In this document: positions 1 through 6,232 of the stretch, piece after piece | Layout: each line of letters starts with the position of its first letter | Numbering within the stretch: the first letter of the stretch is position 1 | Origin: an uncultured Alphaproteobacteria bacterium | GTDB lineage: Bacteria > Pseudomonadota > Alphaproteobacteria > Caulobacterales > Caulobacteraceae | NCBI GenBank assembly: GCA_903933475.1 | Contig: CAIZKE010000358.1 | Coordinates: 1 to 31,549, forward strand | Length of the DNA stretch: 31,549 nucleotides | Reading direction: 5' to 3' | The notes under the pieces: model-generated | What the model saw: the letters and a program-made list of their open reading frames with translations, nothing else | Databases searched by the model: none | What the model was told of the DNA's origin: nothing | Made by a program: the position numbers and the translations under genes

Positions 1-48
1 CACGATCCTGCCTGCTTATTCCCTGACGCCCGAACCGAGGAGCCCGCC

Positions 49-786
49 ATGATTGAACGCCAGATCGACATCGCCACCCGGGACGGGGCGACCACGACCT
101 TCGTGGTCCATCCCGACCGGGGCGGACCGCATCCCGTCATCGTCTTCTTCATGGATGCGCCGGCGATCCGGGAGGAACTTCGCGACATGGCCCGGCGGCT
201 GGCCTCCGGCGGCTACTATGTCCTGCTGCCCAACCTCTACTATCGGGCCGGGGTCATGGAGATTGGCCCGATCTCGGCGGATCCGGACCACCCCGCCCGC
301 AAGCAGATGTTCCAGCTGATGAACAGCCTGGACATCGACCTCGTCATGTCCGACGCCGAGGGGCTCCTGGCCTTTGCCGGGTCTGACCCGGCCGCGGACG
401 CCAGCCGGGTCGGCACGGTGGGCTATTGCATGAGCGGCCGCTACGCGATCAGCCTCGCCGTCCGGCATCCCGAGAGGGTCTTCGCCGCCGCCTCGGTCTA
501 CGGCACCCAGCTGGTCACCGAGGCCGGGGACAGTCCCCATCTCACGTCCCGCCTGGCCCGGGCAGAGCTCTACTATGCCTGTGCCGAGGAGGATGTCTGG
601 GCACCCCCCGAGACCGTCGCTGCCCTTGCCAAGGCGCTGAAGGCCGACCGGGTCGACGCCGAGGTGGAGACCTATCCGGGCACACATCACGGCTTCGCCT
701 TCCCCCAGCGCCCCGCCTACGACAAGGCCGCGGCGGAACGTCACTGGGAGCGGCTGAACAGCCTCTTCCGCCGCAAGCTGGGCTGA
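49..786 (+). CDS. Dienelactone hydrolase family protein (alpha/beta hydrolase)
   Basis: A 245-residue cytoplasmic alpha/beta hydrolase of the dienelactone hydrolase family, which hydrolyses ester or lactone bonds; the substrate cannot be read from the sequence. The nucleophile elbow reads GYCMSGR with Cys127 in the nucleophile position, as in true dienelactone hydrolases rather than Ser esterases. Acidic residues around 180-182 (AEED) and the His213-His214 pair (GTHHGFAFPQR) complete a plausible Cys-Asp/Glu-His triad. The length is normal for the family. The ATG is preceded by GAGGAG at about 37-42, a good ribosome binding site. There is no signal peptide. It stands alone, followed by a repeat element. 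A carboxymethylenebutenolidase role in aromatic degradation is possible, but no ring-cleavage genes are nearby. Confidence 0.88.
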   Translation: MIERQIDIATRDGATTTFVVHPDRGGPHPVIVFFMDAPAIREELRDMARRLASGGYYVLLPNLYYRAGVMEIGPISADPDHPARKQMFQLMNSLDIDLVMSDAEGLLAFAGSDPAADASRVGTVGYCMSGRYAISLAVRHPERVFAAASVYGTQLVTEAGDSPHLTSRLARAELYYACAEEDVWAPPETVAALAKALKADRVDAEVETYPGTHHGFAFPQRPAYDKAAAERHWERLNSLFRRKLG

Positions 787-815
787 CCCTAGAGGTTGAG
801 CTGAACCGCCGTTGA

Positions 816-923
816 CCCCCTCAGTCGGCTTTGCCGACAGCTCCCCCTTGGGGGAGCAATTGCGCGATAATTCCTCCCCTTTGGGGGAGGTGGACCGGGG
901 CGTAAGCCCCGGGACGGAGGGGG
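816..923. repeat. Intergenic multi-hairpin repeat element closed by an outer stem
   Basis: The space between the hydrolase and the P450 gene holds four consecutive hairpins: GTCGGC/GCCGAC (824-838), CTCCCCC/GGGGGAG (841-856), CCTCCCC/GGGGAGG (873-890) and CCGGGGC/GCCCCGG (895-912). The first seven bases, CCCCCTC (816-822), are exactly complementary to GAGGGGG (917-923), so the whole unit can close into a cloverleaf-like fold. Similar 'CCCCCTCAG...GGAGGGGGAA' elements are, as I recall, dispersed in Caulobacter and Phenylobacterium intergenic regions; that is memory, not a search. No coding potential is evident. It may end transcription of the two convergent flanking genes. A further small inverted repeat, AGTTGA/TCAACT, lies at 938-954. 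Confidence 0.75.
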
Positions 924-1028
924 AACTCCTGCGGCGCAGTTGACCCTCTCAACTTGCACTGCCGGGAGCTTCCCCCGATTGGGGCCGCAATCCCGGAGTG
1001 GAGCGCGCCACGGACCCGCAGGCCGATC

Positions 1029-2285
1029 CTAGAGCTTGCGGGGGATCATCACCTGCATGGACTCATAGCCCTTCACGAAGCTTGACCAGACCCGATGGGG
1101 CTCGGAGACCACGACGATCTCCGGGAACCGCTTCAGGATCTCTTCCCAGATCACCCGCAACTGGAGTTCGGCCAGGCGGTTGCCGACGCAGCGGTGGATG
1201 CCGAAGCCGAAGGACAGGTGCTGGCGGGGCCGGGGCCGGTCGATGATGTAGGCGTCCGGGTTGTCGATGACCTCGCCGTCCCGGTTTCCGGAGACGTACC
1301 ACATGACGACCTTGTCGCCCTTGCGGATGGTCTTTCCCCCCAGTTCGAAGTCCGCAAGCGCCCGCCGGCGCATGTGGGCCAGGGGGGTCTGCCAACGGAT
1401 GGTCTCGGAGACCATGGAGGGGATGAGGTCCGGATTGGCGCGCAGCTTGGCGTACTGGTCCGGGTTCTTGTTCAGGGCGTAGACCGACCCGGTGATGGTG
1501 TTGCGGGTGGTGTCGTTGCCGCCAACGGTCAGGAGGACCACGTTTCCGAAGTACTCCCGGGGGCTCATGTCCCGTGTGGCCTCTCCATGGGCCAGCATGG
1601 AGATCAGGTCGCCGGTCGGGTCGGCGTTGACCCTCTGGTTCCAGAGTTCTGTGAAGTAGGCATGGTACTCCACGAAGATCTGCATCTTCTGCTCGGGGGT
1701 GTCGATCAGCCCGCGGCCCGGGGCGGCGGTGACCACGTCCGACCAGTAGGTCAGCTTGCGACGGTCCGCCTGTTCCACCCCGAACAGGGTGGCGAGGGTC
1801 ATGGCGGTCAGTTCCATGGACACCTTGTCCACCCAGTCGAAGGGCTCGCCGATCGGAAGGCTGTCGAGGATCGCTCCCGCCCGTTCGCGGATCTCGGGCT
1901 CGAGCAGGGCGAGGTTGGTGGGCGAGACCGCCGGGGTCACGGTCTTGCGCTGGATGTCGTGCTTCGGCGGATCCATGGCGATGAACATGGGCAGGGGGCC
2001 CTCGCCGTTGATCTGGTCGAAGATCGTGATCCCGCCTTCGGAGGAGAACACCTCGTGGTTGGTGTCCACCGTCATGATGTCGTTGTACTTCGTTACCGAC
2101 CAGTAGGGCCCATGGTCGCTTTCCGGCGTGAAATGGACCGGGCTCTCCTTCCGGAGGCGTTCGAAGTACGGCCACATGACGTCGTTCTGGAAGAGATCGG
2201 GCTGGGCCGGGCTGAAGGTCCCCAGGTCCATCGCCTGGGCCAGGGCGCGGTGCTCGGCCGCAAGATCAAGGTTGCCGTCGCTCAT
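1029..2285 (-). CDS. Cytochrome P450, CYP153-type alkane/fatty-acid terminal hydroxylase
   Basis: A 418-residue soluble bacterial P450. Class signatures are present: I-helix GGNDTT (255-260), ExxR motif ETIR (294-297) and the heme-binding loop FGFGIHRCVGNR with Cys366 as thiolate ligand. Several stretches match what I know of CYP153A enzymes closely, including NDVMWPYFERLRKE, FIAMDPPKHDIQRKTV, the HMRRRAL region and the C-terminal SFVKGYES. CYP153 enzymes hydroxylate the terminal carbon of medium-chain alkanes and related compounds. The start at 2285 (MSDGNLDL) is preferred over an in-frame codon ten residues upstream because GGGAGAG lies just before it. It is divergent from an acyl-CoA dehydrogenase gene. 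No ferredoxin or ferredoxin reductase gene flanks it, so the electron donors must lie elsewhere. Confidence 0.92.
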   Translation of the reverse strand: MSDGNLDLAAEHRALAQAMDLGTFSPAQPDLFQNDVMWPYFERLRKESPVHFTPESDHGPYWSVTKYNDIMTVDTNHEVFSSEGGITIFDQINGEGPLPMFIAMDPPKHDIQRKTVTPAVSPTNLALLEPEIRERAGAILDSLPIGEPFDWVDKVSMELTAMTLATLFGVEQADRRKLTYWSDVVTAAPGRGLIDTPEQKMQIFVEYHAYFTELWNQRVNADPTGDLISMLAHGEATRDMSPREYFGNVVLLTVGGNDTTRNTITGSVYALNKNPDQYAKLRANPDLIPSMVSETIRWQTPLAHMRRRALADFELGGKTIRKGDKVVMWYVSGNRDGEVIDNPDAYIIDRPRPRQHLSFGFGIHRCVGNRLAELQLRVIWEEILKRFPEIVVVSEPHRVWSSFVKGYESMQVMIPRKL

Positions 2286-2348
2286 CGTCTGTCTCTCCCG
2301 CATCGGACTCACCACAGCACCCTCTATCGGACCTCGGGTGCAAATTCA

Positions 2349-2362
2349 TGACGCTGGCGTCA
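2349..2362. promoter_or_regulatory. Perfect palindrome TGACGC-TG-GCGTCA, candidate operator
   Basis: A 6-bp perfect inverted repeat with a 2-bp centre lies in the 182-bp gap between the divergent P450 and acyl-CoA dehydrogenase starts. Its size and placement fit a dimeric repressor such as a TetR-family regulator. On the minus strand its arm forms TTGACG, which could double as a -35 element. No regulator gene is adjacent, so the binding protein is unknown. Confidence 0.45.
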
Positions 2363-2467
2363 ACTTAGTATGCTGGCGGTGGATTTCCAACGGGGGCTTC
2401 TCCGCTTCCGTGCTGGTCCGGAGCCAGCTCTCGCACTAGAACGGAACCCTTCTAGAGGGAGACCGAC

Positions 2468-3616
2468 ATGGCCCTTGATGCCGAAACCCGCGACCAGCTC
2501 GTCGAGACCGTCCGCCGCTTTGTCACCGGACGCCTCCGGCCCCTTGAGGCCCAGGTGTCCGAGAACGACGCCATCCCGGATGACGTGATCGAGGAAATGA
2601 AGGCCCTGGGTCTGTTCGGACTTTCCATCCCGTCTGAATATGGCGGCCTGGACCTGGGTATGGAGGAGGAAGTCCTCGTCGCCCTGGAGCTTGGCCGGAC
2701 CAGCCCGGCCTTCCGCTCGGCGTTCGGGACCAATGTCGGGATCGGCGCCCAGGGCCTGGTCATGTTCGGCAACGCCACCCAGAAGGCGAAGTACCTGCCG
2801 GGGATCGCCTCGGGCGAGATCATCACCTCCTTCGCCCTGACCGAGCCCGAGGCCGGCTCGGACTCCGCAGCGGTCCAGACCCGGGCCACCCGCGACGGCG
2901 ATCATTACGTGCTGAACGGCGCCAAGCGGTACATCACCAACGCCAACAAGGCCGACCTCTTCACGGTGATGGCGCGGACCGATCCCGCCAAGCCGGGTGG
3001 TGGCGGGGTGTCGGCCTTCCTGGTGGAGCGCAACCTTCCCGGCCTGTCGGTGGGCAAGCCCGAGAAGAAGATGGGCCAGCAGGGCGCCCACATCTGCGAC
3101 GTCGTCTTCGACAATGTGCGGGTGCCCGTCGAGAACCGCCTGGGCGGCGAGGGCGAGGGCTTCAAGGTGGCCATGCAGGTCCTGGACCGCGGCCGTCTCC
3201 ACATCAGCGCCGTCTGCGTCGGCGTCGCCGAGCGCCTGATCGCCGACTGCGTTGCCTATGCCTCCGAGCGCAAGCAGTTCGGCCAGGCCATCTCCCAGTT
3301 CCAGCTGGTCCAGGGGATGATCGCCGACTCCAAGACCGAGTCCCTTGCCGCCAAGGCCCTGACCCTCGAGACCGCCCGCAAGCGCGACGCGGGCGAGAGC
3401 GTCACCATGGAAGCGGCGGCGGCCAAGTACTTCGCCTCTGAAATGGTCGGGCGCGTAGCGGACCGGGCGGTGCAGATTTTCGGTGGTGCCGGCTACATCG
3501 CTGACTACGGGATCGAGCGGTTCTACCGGGATGTGCGCATCTTCCGGATCTATGAGGGTACCAGCCAGATCCAGCAGGTGATCATCGCCCGCGAGACCCT
3601 CAAGCGGGGCGGCTGA
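2468..3616 (+). CDS. Acyl-CoA dehydrogenase
   Basis: A 382-residue FAD-dependent acyl-CoA dehydrogenase introducing the alpha,beta double bond of a fatty or branched acyl-CoA. Family signature 1 is at FALTEPEAGSDS (122-133) and signature 2 covers the QFGQAISQFQLVQG region (270-283). The C-terminal RIYEGTSQIQ places the expected catalytic base at Glu363, the short/medium-chain arrangement. The length is normal. The ATG follows GAGGGAGA. It diverges from the CYP153-type P450 gene and is followed after 2 bp by a small DUF3253-like gene, suggesting co-transcription. The context suggests a step in oxidation of alkane-derived or fatty acids. Chain-length preference cannot be read from the sequence. 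Confidence 0.95.
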   Translation: MALDAETRDQLVETVRRFVTGRLRPLEAQVSENDAIPDDVIEEMKALGLFGLSIPSEYGGLDLGMEEEVLVALELGRTSPAFRSAFGTNVGIGAQGLVMFGNATQKAKYLPGIASGEIITSFALTEPEAGSDSAAVQTRATRDGDHYVLNGAKRYITNANKADLFTVMARTDPAKPGGGGVSAFLVERNLPGLSVGKPEKKMGQQGAHICDVVFDNVRVPVENRLGGEGEGFKVAMQVLDRGRLHISAVCVGVAERLIADCVAYASERKQFGQAISQFQLVQGMIADSKTESLAAKALTLETARKRDAGESVTMEAAAAKYFASEMVGRVADRAVQIFGGAGYIADYGIERFYRDVRIFRIYEGTSQIQQVIIARETLKRGG

Positions 3617-3618
3617 CC

Positions 3619-3858
3619 ATGGCCGTGGACATGGAGGCCGTGATCCTCGACTTCGTCTCGGCCCTGCCGCCGGGCAAGTCGGCCTCTTCCGAAGAGGTGG
3701 CGCGGGCCGCCGACCCCGAGAACTGGCGGCGACTGACCGGGCATGTCCGGGGGGCTGCGAAAGGTCTGGCCCGACAGGGGAAGATCGTCATCCTGCGCCA
3801 TGGAAAGCCGGCCGATCCCGAGACCTTCAAGGGCGTCTACAGGCTTCGGCTGCCCTGA
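3619..3858 (+). CDS. Small DUF3253-like protein
   Basis: A 79-residue cytoplasmic protein with no signal peptide or membrane segment. It resembles the DUF3253 family: an N-terminal helix (VILDFVSALPPGK), an S-E-E-V-A-R-A helix typical of a winged-helix-like fold, a central W-R-x-L segment with VRGAAKGLARQG, then a beta hairpin with HGKPADPETFKGVYRL. Function is unknown for the family. The ATG lies 2 bp after the stop of the acyl-CoA dehydrogenase gene, so it is probably translated from the same mRNA. It is convergent with the MFS transporter gene, with only a few bases between the two stops. Confidence 0.75.
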   Translation: MAVDMEAVILDFVSALPPGKSASSEEVARAADPENWRRLTGHVRGAAKGLARQGKIVILRHGKPADPETFKGVYRLRLP

Positions 3859-3865
3859 TCGGGAT

Positions 3866-5290
3866 CTAGACCCGGGCGAGTTGCCTGTGCCTTGGTTCCT
3901 TGACCAGCAGGAGCAGGGCCACCAGGCCAATCACCAGGAAGCCGATCGAGATCCCGAAGACCGCAGGGTATCCGAATGCATCTGCCACCAGTCCTCCGAG
4001 GATGGGGCTGATGGAGGAGGTGATGCCTTCCGCCGATGAGGAAATGGCGATGCGCATCGGCATCTCCTCCCGGTTACCGAACTCAAGGATCATGGTCTGG
4101 CTGGCCATCATGTAGCCGGACTGCGAGGCTCCAAGCCCGAAGAAGGCCAGGAAGATGGCGACCGGGCTGTGCAGGACCAGCAGGATCGCCGTGGCTCCGA
4201 TCCAGGTGATCAGGGAGATCAGCAGCACAAGGCGGAAGCCGGTCCGGTCCCCGAGATAGCCCCAGAGCAGGTTCGAGACGGTGTCCGCGCCCAGGTAGGC
4301 CAGGGCCAGCAGGCCGAGGACAGCCCCGGACAGGCCCGTCGAGGAGGTCGCGTAGATGGCGTAGAAGGGCACCGCCATTCGGCTGACCGTCGTCAGCATC
4401 TGTACCAGCAGGAAGGGCCCATATCCCGGATCGGAGCGGATCAGGGCCGGGAAGTCCTTCACGCGGTCCCGGAAGCGCGCCTTTGGCGGCAGGTTGGGGG
4501 GCTCGGGCTCCCTCAGCAGGACCTGGAGGGCCCACAGGCCCAATGTCGTCAGTAAGGCTGCGAGCGCGAAGGTCACGGAGTAGCCGTGGCCGAACATGTC
4601 CGGCTCGATGATGTACTTGCCGGCCACCCAGGCGAGGACCGCGGCGATCAGGCCCCCCGTGGCGTTCCGCCAGGCCTGGAGCCGTCCGCGCCGGCTGAGC
4701 GGGATGACCTTGGCCATCAGCATGCCGAAGACCACCCGCTGGGCGCCCATGAACACCCCGAACAGGAAAAGCAGGGCCAGCATGGCGTAGACCAGGGACT
4801 GCCCCTGCAGGAACCAGCCGGCCAGGGCCATGCCGACGATCTGGACGCGGCCGAGACCGCCCATCCAGAGGGCGGCAGGCATGACCTTCTTGCGGTGCTC
4901 GATGGCCGTGGCGCCGAAGATCGGCGAAATGATGCCGCCCACCTGCTGCAGGGCCTGGGCGAGGCCGACTATGGTGTTCGAGCCGGAAATCATGTGGATG
5001 TAGACCGGCATGAAGGTCGGCGCGTTGATCAGCCGGAAGCCCGTCATGCCCAGCATGCCGTGCAGGTAGTTGCCGATGTAGTTGCGCCTCAGGTTATCCC
5101 AGACGAAGGCCTCGTATTCGGCCTCCCGGGCTTCCGCTTCAGGGTCGGCTGGGGAGGTGGCGGCGCTGGCCAATCCGGAGTCGTCCGACGGGGCGACAGG
5201 CAAGACCTCCGGGGGCGTTTCGTCCCTGTTCAATCTGAATTTGCCCGCACCGGAGAGACCGGTGGCGGACCCCCCGCAATATGAAATCAA
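3866..5290 (-). CDS. MFS-type transporter
   Basis: An integral membrane protein of the major facilitator superfamily with about 12 hydrophobic segments spread from residue ~75 to the C-terminus. The inter-helix motif GYLGDRTGFR around the second half-repeat is typical. The soluble N-terminal ~65 residues are acidic and Ala/Glu-rich, ending in a charged helix (EAEAREAEYEAFVWDNLRRN). The substrate is unknown. The start is uncertain: the longest frame begins with a TTG at 5290, there is no ATG before the first membrane helix, and other TTG codons lie at 5233 and near 5208, the latter close behind a GGAGG. The true N-terminus may therefore be 20-30 residues shorter. The gene is convergent with the DUF3253-like gene. 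Confidence 0.85.
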   Translation of the reverse strand: MISYCGGSATGLSGAGKFRLNRDETPPEVLPVAPSDDSGLASAATSPADPEAEAREAEYEAFVWDNLRRNYIGNYLHGMLGMTGFRLINAPTFMPVYIHMISGSNTIVGLAQALQQVGGIISPIFGATAIEHRKKVMPAALWMGGLGRVQIVGMALAGWFLQGQSLVYAMLALLFLFGVFMGAQRVVFGMLMAKVIPLSRRGRLQAWRNATGGLIAAVLAWVAGKYIIEPDMFGHGYSVTFALAALLTTLGLWALQVLLREPEPPNLPPKARFRDRVKDFPALIRSDPGYGPFLLVQMLTTVSRMAVPFYAIYATSSTGLSGAVLGLLALAYLGADTVSNLLWGYLGDRTGFRLVLLISLITWIGATAILLVLHSPVAIFLAFFGLGASQSGYMMASQTMILEFGNREEMPMRIAISSSAEGITSSISPILGGLVADAFGYPAVFGISIGFLVIGLVALLLLVKEPRHRQLARV

Positions 5291-5340
5291 ACCTAATGGC
5301 TTCAGGGTCTACCAGAGTCCCGGTCCGCGACAAGACCGCG

Positions 5341-5477
5341 CTAATTTCCCCAGGTCAGAAATCCGGCCCTGGCGAAGTCGATCGTCAGTGTCCTGCCGCC
5401 GGGAACGGCGCAGTCGCGGGCAGGGTGCCCGTCGACGCCGACCTCGATCCTGTTCCGAGGCCCAGGAAATCGCGCCC
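5341..5477 (-). other. Unassigned remnant between MFS gene and XRE remnant
   Basis: This stretch has no start-to-stop gene. On the minus strand one frame reads about 45 codons without a stop, ending at TAG 5341-5343, with protein-like composition (RNRIEVGVDGHPARDC, then GRTLTIDFARAGFLTW). No start codon precedes it, because a stop in the same frame lies just upstream at the XRE remnant. It may be the tail of a lost gene. I do not recognise the family. Confidence 0.3.
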
Positions 5478-5609
5478 CTACTCAATGGCAATTATGGTCT
5501 GCCGCGTAACGCCGATTGCCTCCCCCAGCGCGGACGGGCTGATGTCGCCGTGCTGTTCGCGCAGTTCCCGCACACGATTTGTGATCGGCGGACGTTGGGA
5601 ATTTCTCAG
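5478..5609 (-). pseudogene. Truncated XRE/HTH regulator remnant
   Basis: Reading on the minus strand gives the N-terminal half of a small Cro/CI-type helix-turn-helix protein: ITNRVRELREQHGD, then SALGEAIGVTRQTIIAIE, followed at once by TAG (5480-5478). Family members are normally about 65-70 residues and continue after the 'AIE' with a G-[RK]-Y-x-P-S-L segment; here the reading frame stops. There is also no ATG or GTG where the family's start is expected (an ATC stands there). The frame overlaps the stop codon of the upstream membrane-protein gene, the usual arrangement for this regulator and membrane-protein pair. It is therefore probably a broken gene, unless it is translated from CTG at 5609 as a mini-protein. 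Confidence 0.6.
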
Positions 5610-6025
5610 TAAGGCTGACGGATCAGAGCGATCTGAATGCCATATTCAGCAATCTGCGAGACGATCAGGCTGCACATTATCGTATGAAATAGCAGCACGC
5701 CGTTCTGATGATCAAAGAAGTAAAGCAGCGAAGTCACCGTCCCGGCAGCCAAGACGAGCCCGGACCAACGACCGGCGCGGTCGAGCAAAGGCTTCTCCCG
5801 CTCATCAGCGGGGGCGTTGGCCTCTCGCGGCGTCAACAGGGCGAGGGCTGTCTGGCCGACCACTGAGGCAATCACGACCAGAAGCGTGAAGGGTATGAAG
5901 ATGGCTATAGGTGGCGCGGCAGCTCCAGTCTCGCCCATCACAGCGAGCGCCATTTTCACGTAGTAGGCGCCGGCTCCGAGCATCAGCGCGCCCATCAACC
6001 AAGCCGACTTTTCCCTGAACGACAT
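5606..6025 (-). CDS. Small four-helix membrane protein associated with an XRE regulator
   Basis: A 139-residue protein with about four hydrophobic segments: roughly residues 8-30 (WLMGALMLGAGAYYVKMALA), 37-64, 85-105 (SGLVLAAGTVTSLLYFF) and 110-132. A charged loop (REANAPADEREKPLLDRAGR) separates the two halves. There is no recognisable enzyme motif. The ATG is preceded by GGGGAGG, a strong ribosome binding site. Such proteins are commonly encoded immediately upstream of a small XRE regulator, and a broken one follows here. The 3' half of the gene is visibly poorer in G and C than its neighbours, which suggests horizontal acquisition. The function is unknown. Confidence 0.7.
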   Translation of the reverse strand: MSFREKSAWLMGALMLGAGAYYVKMALAVMGETGAAAPPIAIFIPFTLLVVIASVVGQTALALLTPREANAPADEREKPLLDRAGRWSGLVLAAGTVTSLLYFFDHQNGVLLFHTIMCSLIVSQIAEYGIQIALIRQPY

Positions 6026-6047
6026 TCAGCCCTCCCCGGTGTTAAAG

Positions 6048-6090
6048 ATATTCGACATCTTCGGCCGCCATAGGCGGGTATGTCAAATAT
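6048..6090 (-). promoter_or_regulatory. Nested palindromic operator with embedded -35 TTGACA
   Basis: ATATTCGACAT (6048-6058) and ATGTCAAATAT (6080-6090) form an 11-bp inverted repeat with one mismatch, 21 bp apart. Inside the spacer sits a second perfect inverted repeat, CCGCC-ATA-GGCGG (6065-6077). On the minus strand the outer arm contains a consensus -35 hexamer TTGACA (6086-6081), with a weak GAAGAT about 18 bp downstream, 20-60 bp ahead of the membrane-protein start. This is what an autoregulated XRE operator/promoter would look like, although the neighbouring regulator appears broken. Confidence 0.5.
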
Positions 6091-6232
6091 TTTTTACAAC
6101 GCATGGGGCGTCGTGAAGGTCCGCCTTCCACCCTTCCGCGACCCTGCCGAGGTCCGCCCCCGGGCGGAAGCGTGGCCCCGCCTGGTCCGCCTTGGGCGCG
6201 CTAGCGCGGTTCCAGGCGTCAGGTTCGATCCC

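Noticed and set aside
1095..2351. Long plus-strand reading frame opposite the P450 gene
   Set aside because: It is the antisense shadow of a gene with complete P450 motifs and has no recognisable protein features.
5281..5889. Plus-strand reading frame of about 200 codons across the decayed region
   Set aside because: Its translation is low-complexity and Arg/Ser-rich, and it runs antisense to the membrane-protein gene and XRE remnant, which have recognisable sequence.
6118..6191. GGTCCGCC occurring three times at 33-bp spacing (6118, 6151, 6184)
   Set aside because: Short GC-rich octamers recur by chance in this composition and the spacers are unrelated, so I do not call a repeat array or CRISPR.
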